Assembly: GCF_900107735.1 (NCBI RefSeq)
Contig: NZ_FNQV01000002.1
Location: forward strand, 124,001-188,000
DNA: 64,000 bases
Reading direction: 5' to 3'
Source: Bowdeniella nasicola
Lineage (GTDB): Bacteria > Actinomycetota > Actinomycetes > Actinomycetales > Actinomycetaceae
The translations under genes and the position numbers were made by a program. Of the stretch, positions 1 to 8,500 are shown one piece after another. The first letter of the stretch is position 1. Each line of letters starts with the position of its first letter. The notes below the pieces were generated by a model, which had not been told where the DNA came from, searched no databases, and worked only from the letters and a program-made list of their open reading frames with translations.

Positions 1-318
1 AAAGCTGCCGAAGTTCTCCTTGATCGCGTCAGCGATCTCGCCCTCCGGCTCGCCACCTCCGTTGGGGGAGAGGTTCTTCCAGAAGACCGAGTGGTTCGAG
101 TGTCCGCCGAGGTTGAACGCGAGGTTTTTCTCGTGCAGGTTCACCGCTGCCAGGTCATCCTTTTCGCGGGCTTCCGCCAACTTCTCCAGAGCAGTGTTCG
201 CGCCATCCACATAGGCCTTGTGATGCTTGGAGTGGTGCAGCTCCATGATCTTCGCCGAGATGTGAGGCTCGAGAGCAGAGTAGTCGTAGGGGAGGTCGGG
301 CAGAGTGTAAACAGCCAT
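1..318 (-). CDS. sodA: Superoxide dismutase (Mn/Fe family), 3' end cut by window edge
   Basis: Converts superoxide to oxygen and hydrogen peroxide in the cytoplasm. The visible 106 residues open [21 protein letters not shown], the standard start of Mn/Fe-SOD. The first metal-ligand helix ([16 protein letters not shown]) and the second histidine region ([16 protein letters not shown]) are present. The C-terminal half with the last two metal ligands lies beyond base 1, so Mn cannot be told from Fe. The ATG at 318 follows an AGGAG ribosome site about 6 bases upstream. It is on the same strand as the qcr operon but separated from it by a strong hairpin, so it is probably transcribed separately. 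Family assignment is certain. Confidence 0.95.
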   Translation of the reverse strand, partial: MAVYTLPDLPYDYSALEPHISAKIMELHHSKHHKAYVDGANTALEKLAEAREKDDLAAVNLHEKNLAFNLGGHSNHSVFWKNLSPNGGGEPEGEIADAIKENFGSF

Positions 319-422
319 GAATTCTCCTGTTCATCGTTCTCCGCCGCCGGTTGCGACGGAGACGTTCACGCTTCTAATCTATGGCCTAAAGTCCTATGTC
401 GCGACTCTTTCCGCCAACAGCG

Positions 423-462
423 AGCGGCCGGTTTCCCCTTTAATTTGGGGAAACCGGCCGCT
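423..462 (-). terminator. Hairpin terminator after the qcr operon
   Basis: A perfect 16-bp inverted repeat (423-438 with 447-462) with an 8-base AT-rich loop sits 15 bases past the qcrB stop and ahead of sodA. There is no long U-run after it on the minus strand, so efficiency is uncertain. Position and stem strength support termination of the ctaE-qcrCAB transcript. Confidence 0.7.
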
Positions 463-476
463 ATCAGCTGTGTCGG

Positions 477-2216
477 TTAACTACGGTTTGAGTCAACCTT
501 GCTCTTGGCCTCAAGAGCGCGATACACCGCTTCTTGATCCTTCGGATCCAACGTCGCGACGGAGGTCGATGCCAGGTGGGCATGCTCCTCATGCGCGGCG
601 GCAAGTTCCTGCGGGGAGACCGGACGCACCCGATCTTCGTAGAAGAAGCGAGACAGGCGCTGCTTGATGCGATCGGCCTTGTATCCCTTTCGCTCGATGC
701 CGTTGGCGTCGACCTCGGGCTCGATTTCAATCGGTGCACGGTCCTCGAAGGAGACCAGCGTCCAGCGCTCATAGGGGTTCAGCGGACGGTGGACTTCCAT
801 CATCGCGCCGTTTTCCAGCTGGACCACACGTCCGGTCTCATGCCCATGCAGGACAAGCTCCCGGTCGCGGCGCTGCAGGGCCAGGCAGATCCGCTTTGTC
901 AGGTAGAACGCGAGCCACGGAAGGAGGAAGAACCCAAAGCGTAGGACCCACGTAATGAGGTTGAGGTCGAGCCCCAAGTGGGTGGCCACGAGGTCGTTCG
1001 ATCCTGCGATCACGAGAACGAGGAACGCCGTAATTATCGAGACGCCAATCGCGGTGCGTACCGGAGCGTTGCGCGGACGATCAAGGATATGGTGCTCGCC
1101 CGTGTCCTTGGTGGCGGCCTTCTCAATGAACGGCCAAGCGCCCAACAGTGTGAAGAGCACGCCTGGAATGACGACGCCGGGCACCAAGATGTTCAGTGAG
1201 AGCGTGTAGCCGCCAATGACGTATTCGGTCTGTCCAGGCATCAGGCGCAATGCACCCTCGAGGAACAGCATGTACCAGTCAGGCTGGGCGCCGGCTGAAA
1301 CCGGAGAGGGATCGTACGGGCCGTAGTTCCACACATTGTTGATGGAAAGGAAAGCTCCCATCAGAGCGATGACACCAAAGACGATGAAGAAGAAGCCGCC
1401 GGCCTTCGCTGCATAGACCGGCAGGACCGGGTAGCCCACAACATTCTTGTTCGTCTTTCCGGGCCCGGGGTACTGGGTGTGCTTGTGCACGACGACCATC
1501 ATGAGGTGAATCGAGACCAGCGCCAGGATAAGGCCGGGAACCAACAGGATGTGCGCGGTGAACAGCCGCGGAATGATCACAGTGCCCGGGAACTCGCCGC
1601 CGAAGAGACCGTAGGAGACGTAGGAACCGAGAATCGGAATCGACTTGGCGACACCGTCCGCGATTCGCAGACCGTTTCCGGAAAGGACGTCATCCGGCAG
1701 GGAGTAACCCGTGAAGCCGGCGAGCAAACCTAGGATCAGGAGCGTGAAGCCGACGACCCAGTTCAGTTCGCGGGGACGACGGAAGGCGCCCGTAAAGAAG
1801 ACGCGGAACATGTGGGCCGTGATGGCCGCCATGAACAGCAGGGCAGCCCAGTGGTGCATCTGGCGCATCAAGAGGCCACCACGAACCTCGAACGAGAGCT
1901 CAAGTGTGGACTTGAATGCCTCCGACATCTCCACGCCCTGCATCGAGGTCGGGAGCTGGTCGGTGGGGTAGTGCACCTCGGCCATTGACGGCACGAAGAA
2001 GATCGCCAAGAAGACGCCGGTCAGGACCAGCACGATGAAGCTGTATAGAGCGACTTCACCCAGTAGAAACGACCAGTGGTCGGGGAAGACCTTACGTGCA
2101 AACTCCCGAACTGCCTTAGCCGCGCCGGTACGCGAATCGAGGAAGTCACCAGCTTTAGCCGGACCCGACATGGTGCGGGGCTTCTTCTGCGCCGCAGAAT
2201 TCGTTGATGTCGTCAC
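477..2216 (-). CDS. qcrB: Cytochrome bc1 complex cytochrome b subunit
   Basis: Membrane subunit of the menaquinol:cytochrome c reductase, carrying the two b hemes and the quinol sites. The 579 residues hold the cytochrome b fold in about the first 420: heme-ligand helices near residues 116-130 (RQMHHWAALLF) and 218-240 (FTAHILLVPG), and the Qo motif as PDWY near 312 where mitochondria have PEWY, a variant known from actinobacteria. A long soluble charged C-terminal tail (about 440-579) is also an actinobacterial trait. It overlaps qcrA by 4 bases (ATGA), the last step of ctaE-qcrC-qcrA-qcrB, which encodes a bc1 complex expected to form a supercomplex with the aa3 oxidase. Confidence 0.97.
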   Translation of the reverse strand: MTTSTNSAAQKKPRTMSGPAKAGDFLDSRTGAAKAVREFARKVFPDHWSFLLGEVALYSFIVLVLTGVFLAIFFVPSMAEVHYPTDQLPTSMQGVEMSEAFKSTLELSFEVRGGLLMRQMHHWAALLFMAAITAHMFRVFFTGAFRRPRELNWVVGFTLLILGLLAGFTGYSLPDDVLSGNGLRIADGVAKSIPILGSYVSYGLFGGEFPGTVIIPRLFTAHILLVPGLILALVSIHLMMVVVHKHTQYPGPGKTNKNVVGYPVLPVYAAKAGGFFFIVFGVIALMGAFLSINNVWNYGPYDPSPVSAGAQPDWYMLFLEGALRLMPGQTEYVIGGYTLSLNILVPGVVIPGVLFTLLGAWPFIEKAATKDTGEHHILDRPRNAPVRTAIGVSIITAFLVLVIAGSNDLVATHLGLDLNLITWVLRFGFFLLPWLAFYLTKRICLALQRRDRELVLHGHETGRVVQLENGAMMEVHRPLNPYERWTLVSFEDRAPIEIEPEVDANGIERKGYKADRIKQRLSRFFYEDRVRPVSPQELAAAHEEHAHLASTSVATLDPKDQEAVYRALEAKSKVDSNRS

Positions 2217-3280
2217 TTCAGGCGCTCCCAGTAGCTCGGGCCAATAGGTTCGTGGAAGTCACTGGTCGCGATGAGGTACCCCTCATCGTCGACGGTGATC
2301 GGAAGCTGCGGCAGCGGTCGCTTGGCCGGACCGAAGACCACCTTGGCGCCGTCCGTCATGTCGAAGGTCGACTGGTGGCAGGGGCACAGCAGGTGTTTAG
2401 TCTGCTGTTCGTATAGCGCCACCGGACAACCCACGTGGGTGCAGATCTTGGAGTAGGCAACGATGCCGTCGTAGGACCAGTCCTTGCGGTCCTCGGCCTC
2501 GATGAGTTCGTTGGGATCGATACGCACCAGCAGAACGACGGCCTTCGCCTTTTCTTCCATGAAGTGCTCTTCGCCTGGAAGCTTGCCGAGCTCGTGCGGA
2601 ATGACGTGGAAGACAGATCCGATCGTGACGTCGCTCGCCTTGATGGGCTCGTCCTCGGGATCACGCGCGAGACGACGTCCCTGCGCTCCATCGGGACGGT
2701 TTGCCCAGGCAGTATGACGGAACTTGGAGATGTTCCAATCAGAGGAGAGGTTGCCGATCAGCGGAACCGCGAACGGCAGCGGAGCCAGCAGCAACGCGGA
2801 GGCGAGCGCGCCCTTGAGAACCGGGCGGCGCTGGATTCGGGAATCAGCGACGCCGTCGGTGAGCTTTCGAACGGCTTCTTCGCGAGTGAGCTCATCCGAC
2901 GTGATCGGGTGACGTTCCTCGACGATTTCGGAATCGACCATGAGGGCCTTGGCCCAGTGGACAGCGGCAAGACCAATGCACAGCATCGCGATGCCGAGGC
3001 CGGCGCCGATCGACAGCGTCGAGAACCGGACGGCCTGAGCGCCGCCGGCAGTATCGAAGGCGAAGTAACCCGCTACGCCACCAACGGCGGCGATGATCGA
3101 GATGACCAGCAGGGCTACGACCTGGCGCTCGGCTCGTTTTGCAGAGCGCTCGTCCGTATCAGACAGCCGCTCCTTGTGCGGGGGCAGGCCGGGGTTCTCG
3201 AAGCGCTGGGGGTGTTCGTCGCGTTCAGCAACATCGTTGCTAGCGGCGTGTGAGGGGAAGTCAGGCTGGTGAGTGCTCAC
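2213..3280 (-). CDS. qcrA: Cytochrome bc1 complex Rieske iron-sulfur subunit
   Basis: Carries the 2Fe-2S cluster that takes the first electron from menaquinol. Three hydrophobic segments are visible (about residues 50-72, 90-110 and 155-175), as in actinobacterial Rieske proteins, which have three membrane helices rather than one. The cluster motifs CTHVGC (near 278) and CPCHQSTF (near 298) are intact. I chose the GTG at 3280 because it overlaps the qcrC stop as GTGA and follows a GGAG ribosome site; a longer frame upstream would read into qcrC. The product is about 355 residues. It is translationally coupled on both sides to qcrC and qcrB. Confidence 0.95.
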   Translation of the reverse strand: MSTHQPDFPSHAASNDVAERDEHPQRFENPGLPPHKERLSDTDERSAKRAERQVVALLVISIIAAVGGVAGYFAFDTAGGAQAVRFSTLSIGAGLGIAMLCIGLAAVHWAKALMVDSEIVEERHPITSDELTREEAVRKLTDGVADSRIQRRPVLKGALASALLLAPLPFAVPLIGNLSSDWNISKFRHTAWANRPDGAQGRRLARDPEDEPIKASDVTIGSVFHVIPHELGKLPGEEHFMEEKAKAVVLLVRIDPNELIEAEDRKDWSYDGIVAYSKICTHVGCPVALYEQQTKHLLCPCHQSTFDMTDGAKVVFGPAKRPLPQLPITVDDEGYLIATSDFHEPIGPSYWERLK

Positions 3281-4053
3281 GAAGATTTCGCTCCAATCCA
3301 AACGGACAGGCCAATGAGGGAACCGAGACCGATTACCCAAACCCACAGGCCTTCGGAAACCGGGCCGAGCGAGCCGAGTGACAGGCCGCCCGGTGAGGGG
3401 TCGCGCTGCTCCACGAGGTAGGCGATGATATCGCGCTTGCCCTCGGGCGTTACGGACGCTTCGTTGAAGACCGGCATCGACTGCGGGCCGGTCAGCATGG
3501 CCTCGTAGATCTCACGGGGAGTGACTTCGTACAGGGGAGGAGCGACTTTGCCTCTCGACAGTGCACCGCCGGCGCCGACAGCGTTGTGGCACATCGCGCA
3601 GTTGGTCCTAAACAGCTGCATGCCCTTGGCAGCGTTGCCCTTGGCAGGGTCGACCTGATCATCGGTCGGAATGTGTGGGCCCGGGCCAAGCGAGCCGACA
3701 AAGGCCGACATCGCGGCAATTTCTTCCGACGTGAACGTCGGGGTCTTCACCGGAGCCTGGGGAGCGTTGGCGGCCATCGGCATCCGGCCCGTGGACAGCT
3801 GGAAGTCGGCCGAGGCGGCACCGACACCGATGAGCGAGGGGCCGATATCCGTGCCCTGACCCTGGTTGCCGTGGCAGGTCGAACAGTTGGACTGGAACAG
3901 GGCTTCGCCCTGCTTGACTTCACCCGCAGAACCGGTTTCGGCGTCAGCGGCCGGCGAGAGTGCTGCATACACCCAGCCGGTCAGAAACAGCGAGAGTAAC
4001 AAGAGGATGAGGGGAGCCCGCTTGCTCCGCCGTCCTGCTGCAAGAGCCTTCAC
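3277..4053 (-). CDS. qcrC: Cytochrome bc1 complex diheme cytochrome c subunit
   Basis: Membrane-anchored diheme cytochrome c that passes electrons from bc1 directly to the aa3 oxidase in actinobacteria. About 258 residues: an N-terminal hydrophobic segment (about 12-32), two cytochrome c domains with heme motifs CSTCH (near 54) and CAMCH (near 155), and a C-terminal membrane helix (about 230-252). The GTG at 4053 is preceded by AAGGA eight bases upstream. A longer frame extends into ctaE in another phase and was rejected. It lies 31 bases after the ctaE stop and overlaps qcrA by 4 bases. Confidence 0.95.
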   Translation of the reverse strand: MKALAAGRRSKRAPLILLLLSLFLTGWVYAALSPAADAETGSAGEVKQGEALFQSNCSTCHGNQGQGTDIGPSLIGVGAASADFQLSTGRMPMAANAPQAPVKTPTFTSEEIAAMSAFVGSLGPGPHIPTDDQVDPAKGNAAKGMQLFRTNCAMCHNAVGAGGALSRGKVAPPLYEVTPREIYEAMLTGPQSMPVFNEASVTPEGKRDIIAYLVEQRDPSPGGLSLGSLGPVSEGLWVWVIGLGSLIGLSVWIGAKSS

Positions 4054-4084
4054 GATATAGGTCCTTGTCGGGTAGTAGGGGCGG

Positions 4085-4720
4085 TCACTTAAGAATGTAG
4101 ATAATGCCGAACAGCACGACCCACACGACGTCGACGAAGTGCCAGTAGTAGGAACAGACGATAGCCGTCGTGGCCTCGTGCTGGGTGAAGCGGCGCGCCA
4201 CAAACATGCGGCCGAGCAAGAACAAGAATGCGATGAGGCCGCCGACAACGTGCAGGCCGTGGAAGCCCGTCGTGATGTAGAAGACCGAGGCATAGGGGTT
4301 TGCTCCGATATGGAGGCCCTCGTGAACCAGCTCGGCGTACTCAAAGACCTGGCCGCCAATAAAGATGGCGCCCATGATGAAGGTCAGCGTGAACCACTCG
4401 ATCGCGCCCCAGCGGCGGACATCCCACAGCGCTCCAGACCGGACCTTCTTAAACTTCTCCGCTGCGTGCACACCGAGCTGACACGTCACGGAGGACAGGA
4501 CCAGGATCGACGTATTTGCGAGCGCGAACGGGAAGTTCAGCAGATCAGTATTTTGCGGCCAGATCTCGCTTGAGGCAGATCGGTGCGAAAAATACATCGC
4601 GAACAGGCCAGCGAAGAACATGAGTTCGCTGGACAGCCAAACGATGGTGCCGACCGCTAGGGTGTTCGGTCGGTTCACCTCGACACGGGGTTTGCTCATG
4701 GCGACTGATGATGACGACAC
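4085..4720 (-). CDS. ctaE: Cytochrome c oxidase (aa3) subunit III
   Basis: Integral membrane subunit of the aa3 oxidase. From [20 protein letters not shown] onward it matches the actinobacterial five-helix CtaE, including the conserved glutamate helix ([15 protein letters not shown]) and the histidine-rich [10 protein letters not shown] segment. The start is uncertain. GTG at 4720 fits a leaderless start behind CATAAT (4727-4732) and gives the usual short N-terminus, but in-frame ATGs at 4738 and 4789 also exist. First gene of the ctaE-qcrCAB operon; the other oxidase subunits are not in the window. Confidence 0.93.
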   Translation of the reverse strand: MSSSSVAMSKPRVEVNRPNTLAVGTIVWLSSELMFFAGLFAMYFSHRSASSEIWPQNTDLLNFPFALANTSILVLSSVTCQLGVHAAEKFKKVRSGALWDVRRWGAIEWFTLTFIMGAIFIGGQVFEYAELVHEGLHIGANPYASVFYITTGFHGLHVVGGLIAFLFLLGRMFVARRFTQHEATTAIVCSYYWHFVDVVWVVLFGIIYILK

Positions 4721-4772
4721 GCTGTCATTATGTCCCATATCGGGTGCATTCCACACATTTTGTGCCGGAGTG

Positions 4773-4788
4773 TGGGCCCTTGGGCCCA
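4773..4788. repeat. Inverted repeat between ctaE and the receiver-like gene
   Basis: Two GGGCCC palindromes separated by TT lie in the 199-base gap between divergent ctaE and the gene at 4920. This could be an operator for the respiratory operon about 45 bases upstream of its likely -10 element, or a chance GC-rich element. Nothing else is recognisable in the gap except the ribosome site of the gene at 4920. Confidence 0.3.
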
Positions 4789-4919
4789 ATTATCGTGGCA
4801 AACTCGCCGCCAATTTCTGTGTGTGACGTTGATCGCGAGGGCGTGGCGTCGAGACGGATTTACCGCCTGGGCGCAAAACACGATTAGCATGGGGGTAGTC
4901 ACACGTAGGAGGAAAACTC

Positions 4920-5318
4920 ATGGACCAGCCCAGCGTTGAGCACGTGGATGTTCTGCTCTATAGCGATGATGTCACCACGCGCGCTGAGGTCATCCGGGCC
5001 GTCGGTCGTCGGGCCGCTCGCGACTTGCCGTTGATCCGTTGGGACGAAACCGCGACCGCCGCTGCGGTGCGCGAAAAGGTCGCGGCCCATGACTACGACT
5101 TCTTGGTGCTGGACGGCGAGGCCGCCAAGGTCGGCGGAATGGCGCTCAGCAAGGAGCTGAAGCAGGAGATCTTTAACTGCCCGCCGATCATGCTGCTCAT
5201 CGCGCGTCCGCAGGACACGTGGCTTGCCCACTGGTCCGAAGCCGATGACGTCTTGCCCTTCCCGCTCAACCCGCGGCAGGTGCAGGAGAAGATCGCTGCG
5301 ATGCAGCGCCGCCAATGA
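4920..5318 (+). CDS. Receiver-like (pseudo response regulator) protein
   Basis: A 132-residue single-domain protein with the alpha/beta pattern of a CheY receiver. An acidic pair (D16, D17) follows the first strand, and D65 (YDFLVLDGE) sits at the phosphoacceptor position. The conserved Ser/Thr after strand 4 (MLLIARP) and the Lys-Pro after strand 5 (here LPFPLNP) are not conserved, so normal phosphotransfer signalling is doubtful. There is no output domain. The ATG follows a strong AGGAGG site. It overlaps trpD by 4 bases (ATGA), so the two are coupled, and it diverges from ctaE. No function is assigned beyond the fold. Confidence 0.75.
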   Translation: MDQPSVEHVDVLLYSDDVTTRAEVIRAVGRRAARDLPLIRWDETATAAAVREKVAAHDYDFLVLDGEAAKVGGMALSKELKQEIFNCPPIMLLIARPQDTWLAHWSEADDVLPFPLNPRQVQEKIAAMQRRQ

Positions 5319-6352
5319 CAAGCCACGAGTTCTTCTGGCCCGACCTTCTCGCGAGCCTCGTTGCCGGGGAGGACCTCAGCTACGAACAGACGTGCTGGGC
5401 CATGGGTCAGATCATGGCCGACCAGGTTGAACCGGCGACGCTCGGTGCCTTCCTCGTCGGCCTTGCCACCAAGGGCGAATCGGTTCCCGAACTCAAGGGC
5501 CTGGCCGACACGATGTTGGCGCACGCCACCCCGATCGACCTTCCTGCGGGGGCGATCGACATCGTCGGTACCGGTGGTGACCGCGCTAAGACCGTGAACA
5601 TTTCGACAATGGCGTCGATCGTCATCGCCGGGAGCGGACTGCCCGTGGCAAAGCACGGCAACCGCGCCTCCTCCTCTGCGTCCGGATCAGCGGATGTGCT
5701 CGAAGCGCTCGGGGTCGACCTGGGGCTCGAGTTGGAGCGGGCGGCGCAGGGCTATCGCGAGGTAGGGATCTGCTTCCTCTTCGCCAACCTGTTCCATCCC
5801 TCGATGCGATTTGCGGCGCCAACGCGGCGCGAGCTTGGCATCGGTACGGCGTTCAATGTGCTCGGGCCGCTGACGAACCCGGCGCGGCCGCGGGCCTGCG
5901 CGATCGGGGTGGCAAGCGCGCGACACGCCCCGCTCGTTGCGGGAGTGCTCGCCGAGCGCGGCACCTCGGCGATGGTCTTCCGCGGCGCCAATGGCCTGGA
6001 CGAATTAACGTCAACCGCGGTGAATCAGGTCTGGCGGGTCGTCGACGGAGCCGTCCACTACGAGGAGTTTGACGCTCGGCAGCTGGGACTGCCGGCCGCC
6101 GAGATTGCCGACCTGCGCGGTGCAGACGCGCAGTTCAACGCCGACGTCGCGCGCCGCGTGCTTTCCGGTGAGATCGATATCATCGCGCAGACCGTCGCGC
6201 TCAATGCCGCGGCGGCCATGGTGGCGGCCAGCGGTCAGCATGGCGAGCTGGGCGCCGATCTAGCGGCGCAATACGAACGCGCACTCGACACGCTGCGTAG
6301 CGGCGCAGCGCTCGCGACGTTGAACGCGTGGGTGGCCTTTTCCGGCCGCTAG
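5315..6352 (+). CDS. trpD: Anthranilate phosphoribosyltransferase
   Basis: Joins anthranilate to PRPP in tryptophan synthesis. At 345 residues it has the normal family length, with the PRPP-binding motif GTGGDRAKTVNIS (near 84), the KHGNRASSSASGSADVLEALG segment and the anthranilate-site region GPLTNPARP. No other trp gene is adjacent; standing alone beside ctaE/qcr is usual for actinobacteria. The start overlaps the upstream receiver-like gene (ATGA). Its stop shares a CTAG with the convergent AsnC-type gene. Confidence 0.96.
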   Translation: MTSHEFFWPDLLASLVAGEDLSYEQTCWAMGQIMADQVEPATLGAFLVGLATKGESVPELKGLADTMLAHATPIDLPAGAIDIVGTGGDRAKTVNISTMASIVIAGSGLPVAKHGNRASSSASGSADVLEALGVDLGLELERAAQGYREVGICFLFANLFHPSMRFAAPTRRELGIGTAFNVLGPLTNPARPRACAIGVASARHAPLVAGVLAERGTSAMVFRGANGLDELTSTAVNQVWRVVDGAVHYEEFDARQLGLPAAEIADLRGADAQFNADVARRVLSGEIDIIAQTVALNAAAAMVAASGQHGELGADLAAQYERALDTLRSGAALATLNAWVAFSGR

Positions 6353-6630
6353 TCGCCCAGGCCCAGGGAGAAAGCCTCTTCCAGGTCTTCCTTGGAGTAG
6401 GCCTGGAACGCAATGTAGGTACGCGTGTTGATCACGCCATCGATCTTGGAGAGCCGGTCGGCAACGACGCCGGCTAGATCCTCATGCGCCGCGACCCGAG
6501 CGATCGCGATGAGATCGATATCGCCCGTCACCGAAAACACCTCGCTGATGCCCTCGAGCTCGACGGCGTCTTTTGCGACCTCGGGGATTCGGTGGGCAAC
6601 GGCGTCGATAAGAATGATGGCGGTGATCAT
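6349..6630 (-). CDS. Lrp/AsnC ligand-binding (RAM) domain protein without HTH
   Basis: A 93-residue protein made only of the AsnC C-terminal effector-binding domain (MITAIILIDAVAHRIPEVAK, then the ISEVFSVTGDIDLIAIAR core). No helix-turn-helix precedes it, so it cannot bind DNA alone; stand-alone RAM proteins are thought to bind amino acids or to pair with full-length Lrp proteins. ATG 6630 is chosen because GAAGGAG lies 6 bases upstream and it overlaps the previous stop as ATGA; the 12 codons upstream are in the longer frame only. Likely co-transcribed with the DEDDh/UvrC-like gene. Confidence 0.85.
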   Translation of the reverse strand: MITAIILIDAVAHRIPEVAKDAVELEGISEVFSVTGDIDLIAIARVAAHEDLAGVVADRLSKIDGVINTRTYIAFQAYSKEDLEEAFSLGLGD

Positions 6631-8465
6631 GGCTGCTCCTTCGCGCTGGGGGCGGATAGCTCCCATTCTTCCTCATCTAGTGCTCTGGCGGCGCCATCGA
6701 CGTCGCCCGGCAGCGAGGACAGCGCCACATCCGGGCGCAGCGCCGAGGTGAGCGGGTAGGCGAGAGGGACGGCGGTTAGCGGGAACTCGCCGAGCCTGGC
6801 GCCGTCGCTGGCACAAAAATCGGCGAGCAGGGCCGTCTCCTCGATCGATGCGCGTTCAGCGAGGTAGGTCGGTGGGGCGACGTCGTCTGCCATCGCGCGC
6901 GTAGCGGAGAGGTAAGGCGCGACGGCGGCGCCACGCGGCAGCATGACGGTGCCCGCGAGGCGGCCATAGCGAGCGATCATGAGCTCCCAACGACCGCCTC
7001 CCGCTGGCCGTGCGGCGACGAGCTCGGGGCACAGCAGGAAAGGACGCAGGCTATCGAAGCGCCGCGCCCCGTAGCGAGCGGCCGCATAACGATCACGCTC
7101 CACGGCCGCCTCCTCGAATCGTTCCGCGGCGACGAGCGCCTCGATCCGAGCCAGGCTCGCGGCGCGCAGGCCGCGAAGGTCACCGGCCAGGCACGTGCGA
7201 GCAAGCTCTACCGATTCGAGGTAGCTGGCCGCGGCCGCGGGATCGACGCAGGGCGCCGCGCAGGTGCCGAGCTCCTTGGCCAAGCAGGCGTGGGCGTTCG
7301 CGGCCGGAGCAGTGGGCAGCCGCGGCGTGCACGAGCGCAGCGAGGTGGCGCGCTGCAACGCCTCGACGGCTTTGCGCGCCATCGCGGTGGACGGGAAGGG
7401 GCCCCAGACCTCGGTCGCGTCGACGGGCACCTTGGCGGTGATGAGGGCGCGCGGATACGCCTCGGAGGTCAGGACGACGAAGCGTGCGGCGGCCGGGCGC
7501 TTGGAGCGGACGTTATAGGGCGGGTCGTGCGCGGCGATGAGGCGCAGTTCGCGCACGCGGGATTCCAACACCCCCGAGCACGGCTCGGCACGTACCCGGG
7601 TGGCGAGGTCGACCATCTCGCCGATCCGTTTGCGGGTCTCGGCCGAGGTGAAATAGCTGCGCACGCGGCGTCGAATATTCGTGGCAGTGCCGACGTATAG
7701 CACTTCGCCGCCGGGCCCCTCGAAGCGATAAACCCCGGGCGTCGTGGGCAAATCGTCGGCGAGGTGAGTCTTGCGGCGTCGACGCTGGGGGACCGGCGCG
7801 GTAATGGAGGCGAGGTCCTCGGCGTGGGTGATGCCGAGCGGGCCCACGCGTTCGAGCAGCGAGTGCAGGACGTCGACGGTGGCGCGGGCGTCATCGAGCG
7901 CCCGGTGAGTGGGGGAGGTGCGCGCCCCGAACAGGGCGGCCAACGTGGCGAGTTTGTGGTTGCGGGCTTCGGTTTTTGTCACGACGCGACGCGCGAGCCA
8001 CAGGGTGTCCACGACCATGGGTCGCGGCCACCGGTAGTCAAGCTGGGAGGCAGCGGCCTTCAGGAAGGAGACATCGAATCCGGCGTTGTGAGCGACGAGC
8101 ACGTGGCCGCGGTCAAAGCCAGCAAACTCCATGAATGCGGCAAAGCACGCCTCGATGCTGGGAGCCGATGCCACCATCGCGTTGGTGATCCCCGTCAGCG
8201 AGACGATGTTCGGCGGGATCGGCTCGTCCGGACGCACGAGCGTTTGGAAGTGTCCTAATTCCTGGCCGCCGCGCACCTTGACGGCTCCGATCTCGGTGAT
8301 CGCCGAGCCCGAGGACCGCGCGCCGGTCGTCTCCAGGTCGACGACGACAAAGGTGACCTCCGAGAGCGGGGTGCCAAGGTCATCGAAGCTCAGCTGGACT
8401 GCCTCGCTGCCCCCGCTATCAAGCACGATGCGTCGACCGGGTACGGCGGGGTGAGCAGGCAGCAT
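6627..8465 (-). CDS. DEDDh exonuclease fused to GIY-YIG (UvrC-like) nuclease
   Basis: 612 residues in two parts. The first (about 30-200) is a DnaQ/PolC-type 3'-5' exonuclease with VVVDLETTG, VAHNAGFDVSFL and HRALDDARAT carrying the DEDDh acids and histidine. The second (from about 240) starts TPGVYRFEGPGGEVLYVGTA, a GIY-YIG domain as in UvrC and Cho, and continues into a UvrC-related cysteine-containing region (LAKELGTCAAPC). The architecture is a known actinobacterial family (Rv2191 of M. tuberculosis, from memory) and suggests DNA repair. It lacks the UvrC C-terminal RNase H-like and HhH domains. The start is probably leaderless behind TAGGGT at 8473-8478. Confidence 0.9.
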   Translation of the reverse strand: MLPAHPAVPGRRIVLDSGGSEAVQLSFDDLGTPLSEVTFVVVDLETTGARSSGSAITEIGAVKVRGGQELGHFQTLVRPDEPIPPNIVSLTGITNAMVASAPSIEACFAAFMEFAGFDRGHVLVAHNAGFDVSFLKAAASQLDYRWPRPMVVDTLWLARRVVTKTEARNHKLATLAALFGARTSPTHRALDDARATVDVLHSLLERVGPLGITHAEDLASITAPVPQRRRRKTHLADDLPTTPGVYRFEGPGGEVLYVGTATNIRRRVRSYFTSAETRKRIGEMVDLATRVRAEPCSGVLESRVRELRLIAAHDPPYNVRSKRPAAARFVVLTSEAYPRALITAKVPVDATEVWGPFPSTAMARKAVEALQRATSLRSCTPRLPTAPAANAHACLAKELGTCAAPCVDPAAAASYLESVELARTCLAGDLRGLRAASLARIEALVAAERFEEAAVERDRYAAARYGARRFDSLRPFLLCPELVAARPAGGGRWELMIARYGRLAGTVMLPRGAAVAPYLSATRAMADDVAPPTYLAERASIEETALLADFCASDGARLGEFPLTAVPLAYPLTSALRPDVALSSLPGDVDGAARALDEEEWELSAPSAKEQP

Positions 8466-8478
8466 GGTGCCTACCCTA
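8466..8478 (-). promoter_or_regulatory. Leaderless -10 element of the DEDDh/UvrC-like gene
   Basis: On the minus strand TAGGGT (8478-8473) lies 7 bases before the ATG at 8465, with no Shine-Dalgarno between. The spacing puts the transcription start at the start codon. Confidence 0.5.
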
Positions 8479-8500
8479 AGCCCCGCCTGGGACGTGGGGG

